Virus record (IMG/VR): IMGVR_UViG_3300037452_000083
Coordinates: 1 to 46,513 of that record
Strand: one strand, 5' to 3'
DNA: 46,513 nucleotides
Origin: a virus
Shown here one piece after another: positions 31,505 through 37,787 of the stretch. The position numbers and the translations under genes were made by a program. The notes beneath the pieces are model-generated. The model worked only from the letters and a program-made list of their open reading frames with translations, made no database searches and had not been told where the DNA came from. The first letter of the stretch is position 1; every line of letters starts with the position of its first letter.

Positions 31505-31930
31505 ATGACCGGCCACGCCCTTCCCCACAATTGGCAACCCTCGATCGAGGACCGATATTACGGGCGGGTGCGGCTAGGGCTGTCGACTACAGCAATAGAG
31601 AACATGGCAGAGGATTTGCGGTTATGGGCTTTTGCCAATGCAAACCGGCAGATAGCCCGCAAATCGAACTGGTCGGCGTGTTTTCGTTCCTGGATGCGTA
31701 GGGAAGCAGCAAAACGAGGACTCAATGGCACAGGAAATTCAAACCCAACAATGGCGGCCTTCGACCGAATTATCGATAGCTGCGCAGGCGGAAGCGAGCC
31801 AAACGGCGCTGGCGCTGCGGGTGATGCCGCAACGGGCGGCCGAGCTGGGCAAGCTCCTGGTCGGGCAGTGGCCGCACGCGAACCCCCCGAATCCTGGGGC
31901 CTATTCTCTCTCAATCGCAAAGACCCTTGA
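31505..31930 (+). CDS. Phage replication-region protein, C-terminal-module type
   Basis: 141 residues with a GAGG site. Residues about 35-72 (LRLWAFANANRQIARKSNWS, then SWMRREAAKRG) match the conserved C-terminal module of many phage replication initiators and YdaU-like proteins (W-x-F-R-x-W-x-RRE). The N-terminal initiator domains are absent, and the Gly/Ala-rich second half overlaps the next gene by 206 bases in another frame. It may be a truncated initiator or a stand-alone helicase-loader adaptor. Confidence 0.6.
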   Translation: MTGHALPHNWQPSIEDRYYGRVRLGLSTTAIENMAEDLRLWAFANANRQIARKSNWSACFRSWMRREAAKRGLNGTGNSNPTMAAFDRIIDSCAGGSEPNGAGAAGDAATGGRAGQAPGRAVAAREPPESWGLFSLNRKDP

Positions 31931-32189
31931 GAAATACCCGCTCGGTGTGGTCGAAGAACTGGTCGACCCGCAATGCGGACTGGCCTCGATCCGCGAATTT
32001 CCCCCCACGGTCATGAGCATCACGGAATGGTGCGACCGGCGGGTGAGGCGGCACATTGGCGCGATCAAGCATGGCGAGCTCCACGCCGTGGCTGTGCGCG
32101 AGGAACGGCTGTTCACCGATGCCCATCGCAAGACCATGCTGGGCCGGCTCAAGGATTTGTGGCAATCGCTCAAATTGGCCCCGCAATGA
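31725..32189 (+). CDS. Putative replication-region protein
   Basis: 154 residues, GAGGAC site upstream and inside the previous gene. Helical protein (AAELGKLLVGQWPHANPPNP, PPTVMSITEWCDRRVRRHIG). Proteins like this occur next to replication modules in alphaproteobacterial phages. The frame is clearly protein-like throughout, so both overlapping genes may be used. Confidence 0.7.
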   Translation: MAQEIQTQQWRPSTELSIAAQAEASQTALALRVMPQRAAELGKLLVGQWPHANPPNPGAYSLSIAKTLEKYPLGVVEELVDPQCGLASIREFPPTVMSITEWCDRRVRRHIGAIKHGELHAVAVREERLFTDAHRKTMLGRLKDLWQSLKLAPQ

Positions 32190-32371
32190 CCTACGCTACG
32201 CGCCGCGACTGCAAAGGCCCGGAGACAATCCAATCGCGCTACGAGGCGGCGTGCTTCAAATACCTGCGGTACGTGTTTGCCGGCGAGGAACCGTGGCGGG
32301 TGCGGGCGGCGGCTCGGGACGTGTATAAATATTCGCCGTGGCATGTGCTCAAATCGGAGACGGTGCATTGA
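32186..32371 (+). CDS. Small hypothetical protein
   Basis: 61 residues, ATGA overlap with the previous gene. Basic/aromatic (YEAACFKYLRYVFAGEEPW), and ends in TTGA overlap with the cupin gene. Unknown family. Confidence 0.7.
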   Translation: MTYATRRDCKGPETIQSRYEAACFKYLRYVFAGEEPWRVRAAARDVYKYSPWHVLKSETVH

Positions 32372-32886
32372 CGATCGAGCTCAAACGCCAATCCCCGGAA
32401 GTCTATTTTGCGGTCAATCCCATCACCGCGATCGGGCCGGCGGAAATCGAATTCCTCAAGAACGCGGCGTACCGCTCGCTGCGGCAGCGTTGCCGCATTT
32501 GCCTGCATCTGAGCGAGGATGCACTGCTGCACGAGACGGTGCTGGTCTACACCAAATCGACCTACAACCGGCCGAACCGGCATCCGATGGCCGAGAGCTT
32601 TCACATCCTTGAAGGCAAAGCCGATGTCCTGTTTTTCAACGAGAATGGCACGCCAGACAAGTTCCTGCGCATGGGGGACGCGGTGTCGGGACATCCCTTC
32701 ATCTGCCAGTTTCCAGTGATGGTCTATCACACCATAGTCGTGCGGTCGAAATGGCTGGTGATCCACGAGACCTGCCGTGGGCCGTTCGTACGGGGCGAGA
32801 CCACACTGTATGCGCCGTGGGCACCGGATGAGACGGACCATGATGTGCCGGACTTCCTGGCTAAACTCGAAACCTACTGCAAATGA
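32368..32886 (+). CDS. WbuC-type cupin-fold metalloprotein
   Basis: 172 residues from TTG 32368 (TTGA overlap with the previous stop); an in-frame GTG at 32338 overlaps more. The core RQRCRICLHLSEDALLHETV, then YNRPNRHPMAESFHILEGKA and VLFFNENG is the WbuC cupin pattern, with HxxxE-type metal ligands at about H72 and E76. WbuC proteins sit in bacterial O-antigen and capsule clusters. Here it begins a three-gene cassette with an SDR and a sugar C-methyltransferase, which supports a nucleotide-sugar role. Confidence 0.8.
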   Translation: MTIELKRQSPEVYFAVNPITAIGPAEIEFLKNAAYRSLRQRCRICLHLSEDALLHETVLVYTKSTYNRPNRHPMAESFHILEGKADVLFFNENGTPDKFLRMGDAVSGHPFICQFPVMVYHTIVVRSKWLVIHETCRGPFVRGETTLYAPWAPDETDHDVPDFLAKLETYCK

Positions 32887-33533
32887 CCCGCAGCCTCATC
32901 ATCGGCGCCACCGGCGGCATCGGGCGCGTGGTCTGCGCCACACTGGCGGCTCGCGGCGACAGCATTGTGCCCATGGGCCGCGAGCGCACCGGGCAGGATT
33001 ACCCGGAAACCGTCAGTTACATCGTGTTCCTGCAGCGCAATCGCGAATCCGAGAACGCATGGATGCACGAGTTCAACATCAGCCTGGACCTGACCAAACG
33101 CATTGTGGAGCTGATGGCGCCGCGCTTCGTGGGCGCAGACAAGGCCATCGTGATCGTATCGTCGGTCAACGCACAACTAATCAACAATCGGCTGCCGATC
33201 GGCTATCACATGGCCAAGGCCGCGCTGAAATCCATGTGCCGGTATTGGGCGGTTGAGCTCGGGCCGAAGGGCATCCGGGTCAACTGTGCGGCGCCGGGCA
33301 CTGTCCATAAAGGTGGCCCGGAGTGGCCCAACAAGGCGTTTCATGAGCGGATCACGCCGCTACGACGCATGGGGACTGCCAACGAGGTCGCCAGCGCGAT
33401 CGCGTTCCTGGCCTCGCCGGCTGCGTCATTCGTGACGGGGCAGGTATTGACCGTGGACGGCGGCGTGAGCCTACAGTGGCAGGAGAGCCTCACCAATGAG
33501 TTATTACAAGCGCACCACATGCCGCCTGTGTGA
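32883..33533 (+). CDS. Short-chain dehydrogenase/reductase
   Basis: 216 residues with the Rossmann motif GATGGIG (8-14), catalytic Ser 93/94 and the YHMAK pair (Y108, K112). The C-terminus (TGQVLTVDGGVSLQ) is the classical SDR ending. Likely uses NAD(P)H to reduce a keto sugar, as inferred from its neighbours. Starts in ATGA overlap with the cupin, and overlaps the methyltransferase by 38 bases. Confidence 0.88.
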   Translation: MTRSLIIGATGGIGRVVCATLAARGDSIVPMGRERTGQDYPETVSYIVFLQRNRESENAWMHEFNISLDLTKRIVELMAPRFVGADKAIVIVSSVNAQLINNRLPIGYHMAKAALKSMCRYWAVELGPKGIRVNCAAPGTVHKGGPEWPNKAFHERITPLRRMGTANEVASAIAFLASPAASFVTGQVLTVDGGVSLQWQESLTNELLQAHHMPPV

Positions 33534-34839
33534 TTCCACTCACCTGACGCTGGCGCTGCACTACCCGCCGCAGCCGCTGGCGGACAATTACCAGCGCGAT
33601 CCTGCTCAATGGCAGGTCGATCACGGGATATGGCAGGTTTACCCGCTCGACCTGTATCTGTGCGACGACTGCGGCTGCGCGCAATTGCTGGACGTGGTGT
33701 CCGCGGACGAGATTTATCCGCATTACACCTACGAGACCGGTTCTAGTTCGGCATTGGTGGAGCATTTTCGGCAGTATGCGGCCGATGTTGTCGAGCGGGC
33801 AAAACTGCGGCCGTATCAATTCGCAGTCGATATCGGCTCAAACGACGGCACATTCGGGCTGTTCTTGAACAAGGGCGGCTACCACCAAATACCCTTCATC
33901 AGATGCTTTGGCGTAGTGGCGAGCGCCCGCGCAAAATCCTCAACCGTATTGAGCAATGGTCGGCCGGTATTGGGAGTTGATCCAGCTCCGCTGAACACTC
34001 GTGGACTGCCCACCATCAAACAATTTTTCAACGCAGAAACCGCCGGCTTAATCCAAGCAACTTATGAGCGCCCCGGTCTCATCACGGCCAACAACGTCTA
34101 TGCCAACATCGACGATCTACGCAGCTTCACCGAGGCGGTGCGCAATTTACTGACACCGGATGGTGTGTTCGTGTTCGAGACATTCTACCTGGCCGATCTG
34201 ATCGACCACATGGTATTCGATTTCATCTACCACGAGCACCTGACCGCGTTCGCGTTGTCGCCGCTGATCGGCTTTTTCCAGCGGCTGGGGATGCAGGTAT
34301 TTGATGTGCAGCGCGTGGCCACCAAGGGCGGCAGCATCCGCGTCTATGTGCAGCACGATTCGGGTAAGCGGCCGGTGAGCTCGGATGTGCCGGCATTGGT
34401 GGAGTGGGAGTATTTACGGGGGCTACACAAGATAGAGACGTTCAAACAATTTCAGGAGAGATTTGAACACGCCAATTATAGAACTGAGGAATTGCTGCGG
34501 GTTCTAAAAAATAAAGACAAAACCATCTGCGGGTACGGAGCGTCGCCAACATCAACCACGCTGATCTATACCAGCGGCATCGGCAAACATTTGGACTACC
34601 TGATCGACGATTGGTTGGGCAAGCAAGGCACGTTCAGTCCGGGGCTGCATTTGGCGGTCAAATCACCGGCCGAGCTCGATGCGGATTATTGCATCATCCT
34701 GGCCTGGCGCTATGCCGACCAGATCATGGCCCGCAATCCGCAATACCGCGGGACGTGGGTTGTGCCGTTGCCGGAATTGAGGGTGATCAACGCTGCAACA
34801 GCACGATCGCCAATATCAGCAGCACAACCACGACAATAA
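33496..34839 (+). CDS. TylCIII-type nucleotide-sugar C-methyltransferase carrying an 81-bp inserted repeat
   Basis: 447 residues with AGGAGAG before the ATG. Domains: N-terminal zinc module (C9, C12, C56, C59; CRLC...CDDCG), AdoMet-binding class I domain (VDIGSNDG 111-118, then GVDPA about 160-164), and C-terminal Methyltransf_14-type domain (GYGASPTSTTLIYTSGIG, then VDY-like DYLIDD, and a VVPLPEL end). These enzymes add a methyl group to C-3 of NDP-keto-sugars. Residues about 128-154 come from an 81-bp copy of XRE-gene DNA inserted between motif I and the acidic loop; activity is therefore uncertain. Confidence 0.88.
   Translation: MSYYKRTTCRLCDSTHLTLALHYPPQPLADNYQRDPAQWQVDHGIWQVYPLDLYLCDDCGCAQLLDVVSADEIYPHYTYETGSSSALVEHFRQYAADVVERAKLRPYQFAVDIGSNDGTFGLFLNKGGYHQIPFIRCFGVVASARAKSSTVLSNGRPVLGVDPAPLNTRGLPTIKQFFNAETAGLIQATYERPGLITANNVYANIDDLRSFTEAVRNLLTPDGVFVFETFYLADLIDHMVFDFIYHEHLTAFALSPLIGFFQRLGMQVFDVQRVATKGGSIRVYVQHDSGKRPVSSDVPALVEWEYLRGLHKIETFKQFQERFEHANYRTEELLRVLKNKDKTICGYGASPTSTTLIYTSGIGKHLDYLIDDWLGKQGTFSPGLHLAVKSPAELDADYCIILAWRYADQIMARNPQYRGTWVVPLPELRVINAATARSPISAAQPRQ
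33875..33955. repeat. 81-bp direct repeat, recipient copy inside the C-methyltransferase
   Basis: Identical to 25310-25390. The flanks differ at once on both sides (33874 G against A; 33956 A against G). It keeps the methyltransferase frame open because 81 is 27 codons and no stop occurs in the antisense reading. Confidence 0.97.
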
Positions 34840-34918
34840 CCGCGCCATTATCAGCAACCTCGGCAAATGCTGGGCGTTTCCATCCTGTCAGGCGGGATAG
34901 GCGCAACCTGACTTTCAC
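34787..34918 (-). CDS. Small membrane protein
   Basis: 43 residues from GTG 34918, two bases after the stop of the next gene upstream. The C-terminal half is one strong hydrophobic helix (AVIVVVVLLILAIVLL). Overlaps the 3' end of the convergent methyltransferase gene by 53 bases. Confidence 0.5.
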   Translation of the reverse strand: MKVRLRLSRLTGWKRPAFAEVADNGAVIVVVVLLILAIVLLQR

Positions 34919-34920
34919 GA

Positions 34921-35136
34921 TTAGAGCCGCGGAAAGTGCAGGTTGCCGCCGCCTCCGGCCAGCAGCGTCAATGCGCCGATCAGGCACAGGATCATGACGA
35001 TTGCCCAGATGGCTTTCTCGACCGTGGCCGGGATCGGACAGAACAGCTTAACCACGTATAGCGCGAGCCAGACCACGCCAAGCAATACGATGACGCCGAT
35101 CAGCAGCCATAGGATAGCGATTGCGAGCTCGATCAT
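34921..35136 (-). CDS. Small membrane protein, two hydrophobic helices
   Basis: 71 residues with helices at about residues 2-27 (LAIAILWLLIGVIVLLGVVW) and 42-62 (AIWAIVMILCLIGALTLLAG). Possible membrane accessory such as antiholin or superinfection-immunity protein; no family evidence. Confidence 0.65.
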   Translation of the reverse strand: MIELAIAILWLLIGVIVLLGVVWLALYVVKLFCPIPATVEKAIWAIVMILCLIGALTLLAGGGGNLHFPRL

Positions 35137-35153
35137 GGCTTATCCAGTGCTCG

Positions 35154-35225
35154 CTACAAGCGAATCCAGTGGCGTGAGATTGCCAGACTGTTGCGCGGCG
35201 ACCACCCAGCAGGGAGCTTGTTCAT
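35154..35225 (-). CDS. 23-residue leader-type peptide
   Basis: ATG 35225 lies at the predicted start of transcription of a strong promoter, so its mRNA would be leaderless. 23 residues (KLPAGWSPRNSLAISRHW). Could be a leader peptide for the membrane-protein genes downstream. Confidence 0.35.
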   Translation of the reverse strand: MNKLPAGWSPRNSLAISRHWIRL

Positions 35226-35232
35226 GCCCCCG

Positions 35233-35262
35233 AATATAATGAACCCTATGCTTGACTGTCAA
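35233..35262 (-). promoter_or_regulatory. Strong leftward promoter
   Basis: Minus strand TTGACA (35257-35262) and TATATT (35233-35238), 18 bases apart (17 to TTATAT). Transcription should begin at about 35226, right at the ATG of the 23-residue peptide, upstream of the two membrane-protein genes. Confidence 0.75.
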
Positions 35263-35459
35263 GCGCAATCTTCAGTTTGATGGTCGTGATCAACGCCGGC
35301 GGGGTTATGCCGCGATCTTGCCGCCCCCACCTTGCTCAGGGCGTACTGAAACACGTCCTCGTAGGTCTTCAGTTCCGGCCGGGGAGGCTTTTCTGCGAGA
35401 CTTGCGCCGTCCGAACCGAACACGTTGAGCTCGGCGCCGGTCAGTTTATTGTGGGTCAT
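35259..35459 (-). CDS. Small hypothetical protein
   Basis: 66 residues with TTGGAG ribosome site. Hydrophilic, begins MTHNKLTGAELNVFG, then ELKTYEDVFQYALSKVG. Its last codons overlap the -35 box of the promoter at 35257-35262. Confidence 0.7.
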   Translation of the reverse strand: MTHNKLTGAELNVFGSDGASLAEKPPRPELKTYEDVFQYALSKVGAARSRHNPAGVDHDHQTEDCA

Positions 35460-35506
35460 TTTGGCAACTCCAATTGCAGCCGCAATGCGGGGCTGGTTGG
35501 TAACGT

Positions 35507-35535
35507 ATCATATCATCGGGTTTAAAGTTCCACAA
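35507..35535 (-). promoter_or_regulatory. Leftward promoter of the 66-residue gene
   Basis: Minus strand TTGTGG (35530-35535) and TATGAT (35507-35512) with 17-base spacing, directly after the hairpin at 35542-35569. Confidence 0.5.
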
Positions 35536-35541
35536 CGGAGC

Positions 35542-35569
35542 GAGGGCGGGAGTTGGCGCCCCCGCCCTC
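35542..35569 (-). terminator. GC-rich hairpin between leftward units
   Basis: A perfect 9-bp stem (GAGGGCGGG / CCCGCCCTC) with a 10-base loop between the upstream leftward genes and a promoter. It has no T-run, so if it terminates it would need help, but its place fits a boundary. Confidence 0.5.
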
Positions 35570-35623
35570 TAGCCGCTGTGCAGGCCAAGCCGGAAGGCTA
35601 GGGCCGGCCACATCACGGCGGAT

Positions 35624-35809
35624 TCAGCATCCACATTGCGGGAATTGGCAACTGCCGCCGGGTATCTCTTTGGCTGCGCAGTCTCGCCAATGCGGTTTGG
35701 GCCGTTTCATATGAGCCTCAAGCGGACATGAGTGCTCGCAGGCTTTGCCCCCGAGCTCGGTCCTGATCTGGCAGTCGGGAAACATGCACGAACCTTCTCG
35801 CGTAATCAT
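35624..35809 (-). CDS. Cys-rich small protein
   Basis: 61 residues with 8 Cys in pairs (CMFPDC, CEHSC, CQFPQCGC) suggesting metal binding. ATGA overlap with the upstream gene. Last gene of the second leftward cluster. Confidence 0.65.
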   Translation of the reverse strand: MITREGSCMFPDCQIRTELGGKACEHSCPLEAHMKRPKPHWRDCAAKEIPGGSCQFPQCGC

Positions 35810-35940
35810 TCGTCATCCTCCGTATCAAAATCGTAGGCGCCTGGTTTGCAGGATTCCCAGCCGCCGTCATGGTGGTCGCCATAGCAATTGGTGCACCACG
35901 CTCGATGGCCTGAGCATTTCGGGCATTCGTGCAGATTCAT
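35806..35940 (-). CDS. Zinc-binding small protein
   Basis: 44 residues from ATG 35940; alternative start 35991 would add 17 residues. CPKCSGHRAWCTNC and later C/H residues form a double zinc knuckle; acidic tail. No family recognised. Confidence 0.6.
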   Translation of the reverse strand: MNLHECPKCSGHRAWCTNCYGDHHDGGWESCKPGAYDFDTEDDE

Positions 35941-36016
35941 CCCGTTGCCGTGACCCCATGCTGGAATGTCAGCATCGCCGCGCAGGCTCATCGCCCGCGA
36001 AGGTAGACGGGCCACG

Positions 36017-36205
36017 TCACGGCGGATTGGATGTCAGTGCGGCACAGAGCACAACGGCCGCATAGTCGCGCCATTTACGTTTTACGCTATTTGGCAGCTG
36101 TGGCCACGGCTTCAGCTTTTTGCCGCCTTGGAGCCGCTGTCGTAAAGCTTCCGCACCAGCGTCAATCTGAGCGTCGGACGGAATAATCTGGCCGGGATCA
36201 GTCAT
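36017..36205 (-). CDS. Small hypothetical protein
   Basis: 62 residues from ATG 36205; helical with PWPQLPNSVKRKWRDYAAVV, a pattern seen in phage early proteins (W-x-x-L-x-x-x-x-x-x-W-R-x-x-A). Overlaps the next gene by 8 bases. Confidence 0.65.
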   Translation of the reverse strand: MTDPGQIIPSDAQIDAGAEALRQRLQGGKKLKPWPQLPNSVKRKWRDYAAVVLCAALTSNPP

Positions 36206-36395
36206 TTTGCGGCTCCATGAACATCTCGACAAGATCAAGCTGCAAGTGGTCATCCGAGAACAACCCCACATCCGCGGGCAACTGCGGCTTAACGGGCTTG
36301 AGCCCGGCTTGCCATTTGCGTTCGGCGACGGTCTTTTCGTCGCCGGCGCGAGGGTTGAGCTTTTGCGAGAAAAGCAGTTCAAAGTGGGTGCTCAT
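36198..36395 (-). CDS. Small hypothetical protein
   Basis: 65 residues from ATG 36395. Acidic C-terminus (LFSDDHLQLDLVEMFMEP). Overlaps the preceding gene's stop (ATGA). Unknown family. Confidence 0.65.
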   Translation of the reverse strand: MSTHFELLFSQKLNPRAGDEKTVAERKWQAGLKPVKPQLPADVGLFSDDHLQLDLVEMFMEPQND

Positions 36396-36586
36396 GGCTG
36401 TTCCTGGCGGCACGACAAACAGAGCCAGCCGTGACTTTCGACACATTTCAGCGGGGCCAGTTTTCCGCATTTCCAGCAAAGTGGTCGAGGATCAAGACAG
36501 AAGGCGCGTCGCTTGAAGCTATCCCTAAAGCTCTGCGGCGTGTACGGCTTCGGATTGTCGAATGAGCCGAGTTTAGAACGGGACAT
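36392..36586 (-). CDS. Zinc-ribbon small protein
   Basis: 64 residues from ATG 36586, overlapping the upstream gene. CWKCGKLAPLKCVESHG and CLSC give a zinc ribbon at the C-terminus; N-terminus KPYTPQSFRDSFKRRAF. Possible nucleic-acid-binding accessory. Confidence 0.65.
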   Translation of the reverse strand: MSRSKLGSFDNPKPYTPQSFRDSFKRRAFCLDPRPLCWKCGKLAPLKCVESHGWLCLSCRQEQP

Positions 36587-36827
36587 AATCACCCTCCATA
36601 TCCAGATTGCCACGCTTGAGCGCATTGGTGGATTCGGCAAACCATGCCCGGAAGTCGGCGAAAACCAGCCGCACTTGCTCATGCAGCAATTCGCCGGCAT
36701 CCATTTCGGCATCCCCCTTCGCGGCTTCGCCGCTACGGCGGACAAGTCGCACCGCGTAGTTTGTGCCGCCGCTTACGGGCATTCGCGCCCGCCTAGCGTT
36801 GAGATAGTCGATTGAGTGGATGGGCAT
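36573..36827 (-). CDS. Small hypothetical protein
   Basis: 84 residues (IDYLNARRARMPVSGGTNYA, then helical AGELLHEQVRLVFADFRAWF). No family recognised. Sits one base after the next gene's stop. Confidence 0.65.
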   Translation of the reverse strand: MPIHSIDYLNARRARMPVSGGTNYAVRLVRRSGEAAKGDAEMDAGELLHEQVRLVFADFRAWFAESTNALKRGNLDMEGDYVPF

Positions 36828-36828
36828 G

Positions 36829-37038
36829 TCACGACTCGCCGCTTTGAATTGCGTACCGGCAGCCGTTGTCGATTGTCAGCAGCTTATCGCCGGGCTGCAT
36901 TGGCGGCTTACCGATATGGATTGAGCCTTCGCCGAGCTTGCAAACTACTGCGGCATAGCCGTCGTCGCCTTCATAGTCGCGATAGTATTGAGCGGCCTTA
37001 ACTCGGCTCACAAAGTAGCTGGTTCCGATGATCGTCAT
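36829..37038 (-). CDS. Small beta-rich protein
   Basis: 69 residues, begins MTIIGTSYFVSRVKAAQYYR, ends with IDNGCRYAIQ. Likely a compact beta-barrel-type fold. Start overlaps the upstream stop (ATGA). Confidence 0.65.
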   Translation of the reverse strand: MTIIGTSYFVSRVKAAQYYRDYEGDDGYAAVVCKLGEGSIHIGKPPMQPGDKLLTIDNGCRYAIQSGES

Positions 37039-37136
37039 GACTTGGTTTCCTTCGCTGTTAGTTTACCCGCCGAAGCATCTTGCGTAGGCGGGAGCCGAGC
37101 GCCATGCGCGGCTGTGGGGATGGGCATGGCGATCAC
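37035..37136 (-). CDS. Short basic/Pro-rich peptide
   Basis: 33 residues from GTG 37136 in GTGA overlap with the upstream gene. Contains the first of the two covarying stem-loops (37066-37092). Probability moderate because the sequence carries no recognisable fold. Confidence 0.45.
   Translation of the reverse strand: MIAMPIPTAAHGARLPPTQDASAGKLTAKETKS
37066..37092. repeat. Stem-loop repeat, copy 1
   Basis: CCCGCC (37066-37071), 15-base loop GAAGCATCTTGCGTA, GGCGGG (37087-37092). An inner GCA/TGC pair with a 3-base loop lies inside. See copy 2 at 37350. Confidence 0.85.
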
Positions 37137-37303
37137 CGCACCGGGCAAGAGTTGGTGAGGTCGCACATGTGGCCGAACGGATAGCCGTGCGCCTTTTCCC
37201 AAGCGTTGACCATCGGCACACCGAACAGGAGCGCCCACACGTTTAGGCCAAGTAGTGAGGCCAGCAGCGCCGACATGATCGTAATTCTGAGGGCGTAAGT
37301 CAT
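37133..37303 (-). CDS. Small exported or membrane protein
   Basis: 56 residues with one N-terminal hydrophobic segment (ITIMSALLASLLGLNVWALL) and a short polar end with two Cys (HMCDLTNSC). Signal-anchor or exported. Overlaps neighbours. Confidence 0.65.
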   Translation of the reverse strand: MTYALRITIMSALLASLLGLNVWALLFGVPMVNAWEKAHGYPFGHMCDLTNSCPVR

Positions 37304-37395
37304 CTGACGTTCCTTCGCATTAACCGGCTTGGGCCATCCAAACCGCTTGTCAGCCGTAGCATCTTGCGTAGGCTGATGGCTGTATTATGCATAGC
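37300..37395 (-). CDS. Short basic peptide, doubtful
   Basis: 31 residues from ATG 37395, overlapping the next gene (ATGA). A longer start at 37509 (69 residues) would overlap the zinc-ribbon gene by 80 bases. Contains the second stem-loop copy. Confidence 0.35.
   Translation of the reverse strand, partial: AMHNTAISLRKMLRLTSGLDGPSRLMRRNVR
37350..37376. repeat. Stem-loop repeat, copy 2
   Basis: TCAGCC (37350-37355), loop GTAGCATCTTGCGTA, GGCTGA (37371-37376). 14 of 15 loop bases match copy 1, while two stem pairs changed on both arms (C-G to T-A and C-G to A-T). Confidence 0.85.
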
Positions 37396-37429
37396 GCATT
37401 GGATATGGCTAATCACATTTGCGTGATAG

Positions 37430-37666
37430 TCATAATGTCCAGAGTTTAGAACAACTTGTGCAGCGGAATTTCCTGCCGGGTCGACTGAATATTTGCCCGT
37501 AATGGCCACAGGTGCAGGTCAGCCAAACCCAACCGCGTAAATTATCGCGTGGCTGCCTTAACTCATTGATATATTTGCTGTTATCAATCTCACTCTGTTG
37601 CGATGCATGAGATTGGTGGCGGCTGCGATCCTTGGCCCAATTCAGTGCCATTGCGCAGATTATCAT
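37430..37666 (-). CDS. Zinc-ribbon small protein
   Basis: 78 residues from ATG 37666 (ATG 37651 is an alternative; an upstream in-frame start at 37759 would read through the terminator hairpin). C-terminal CTCGHYGQIFSRPGRKF then CTSCSKLW forms a zinc ribbon. First gene of the second leftward cluster, just downstream of a promoter-terminator unit. Confidence 0.6.
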   Translation of the reverse strand: MIICAMALNWAKDRSRHQSHASQQSEIDNSKYINELRQPRDNLRGWVWLTCTCGHYGQIFSRPGRKFRCTSCSKLWTL

Positions 37667-37676
37667 GCTGCGATAC

Positions 37677-37715
37677 AAAAAGAAGCCCGGTTCGGCGGTG
37701 AGCTCGAACCGGGCT
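37677..37715 (-). terminator. Strong intrinsic terminator or attenuator
   Basis: A perfect 11-bp stem (AGCCCGGTTCG 37684-37694, CGAACCGGGCT 37705-37715), 10-base loop, then TCTTTTTG on the minus strand (37676-37683). It lies about 40 bases after a leftward promoter and directly before the first gene of that unit. Confidence 0.85.
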
Positions 37716-37718
37716 AAA

Positions 37719-37746
37719 CTGCACTGTGCTTCGACGGCTGGTGCAG
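37719..37746 (-). ncRNA. Putative short leader RNA between promoter and terminator
   Basis: From the promoter at 37759-37787 (start near 37752) to the terminator the transcript would be about 75 bases. It contains a first hairpin (CTGCAC 37719-37724 / GTGCAG 37741-37746, 6-bp stem) and then the terminator hairpin. This could be an attenuator, antiterminator RNA or small RNA. Confidence 0.4.
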
Positions 37747-37758
37747 CGACAAGGGCCA

Positions 37759-37787
37759 AACATACAAGCCCTAGTCAGTCAAATCAA
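37759..37787 (-). promoter_or_regulatory. Leftward promoter of the second small-gene cluster
   Basis: Minus strand TTGATT (37782-37787) and TATGTT (37759-37764) with 17-base spacing. Confidence 0.55.

Noticed and set aside
37684-37715. tRNA-like arm (GGTTCGA motif)
   Set aside because: The GGTTCG/CGAACC stretch is one simple hairpin with T-run; no acceptor, D or anticodon arms can be formed. No tRNA was seen elsewhere.
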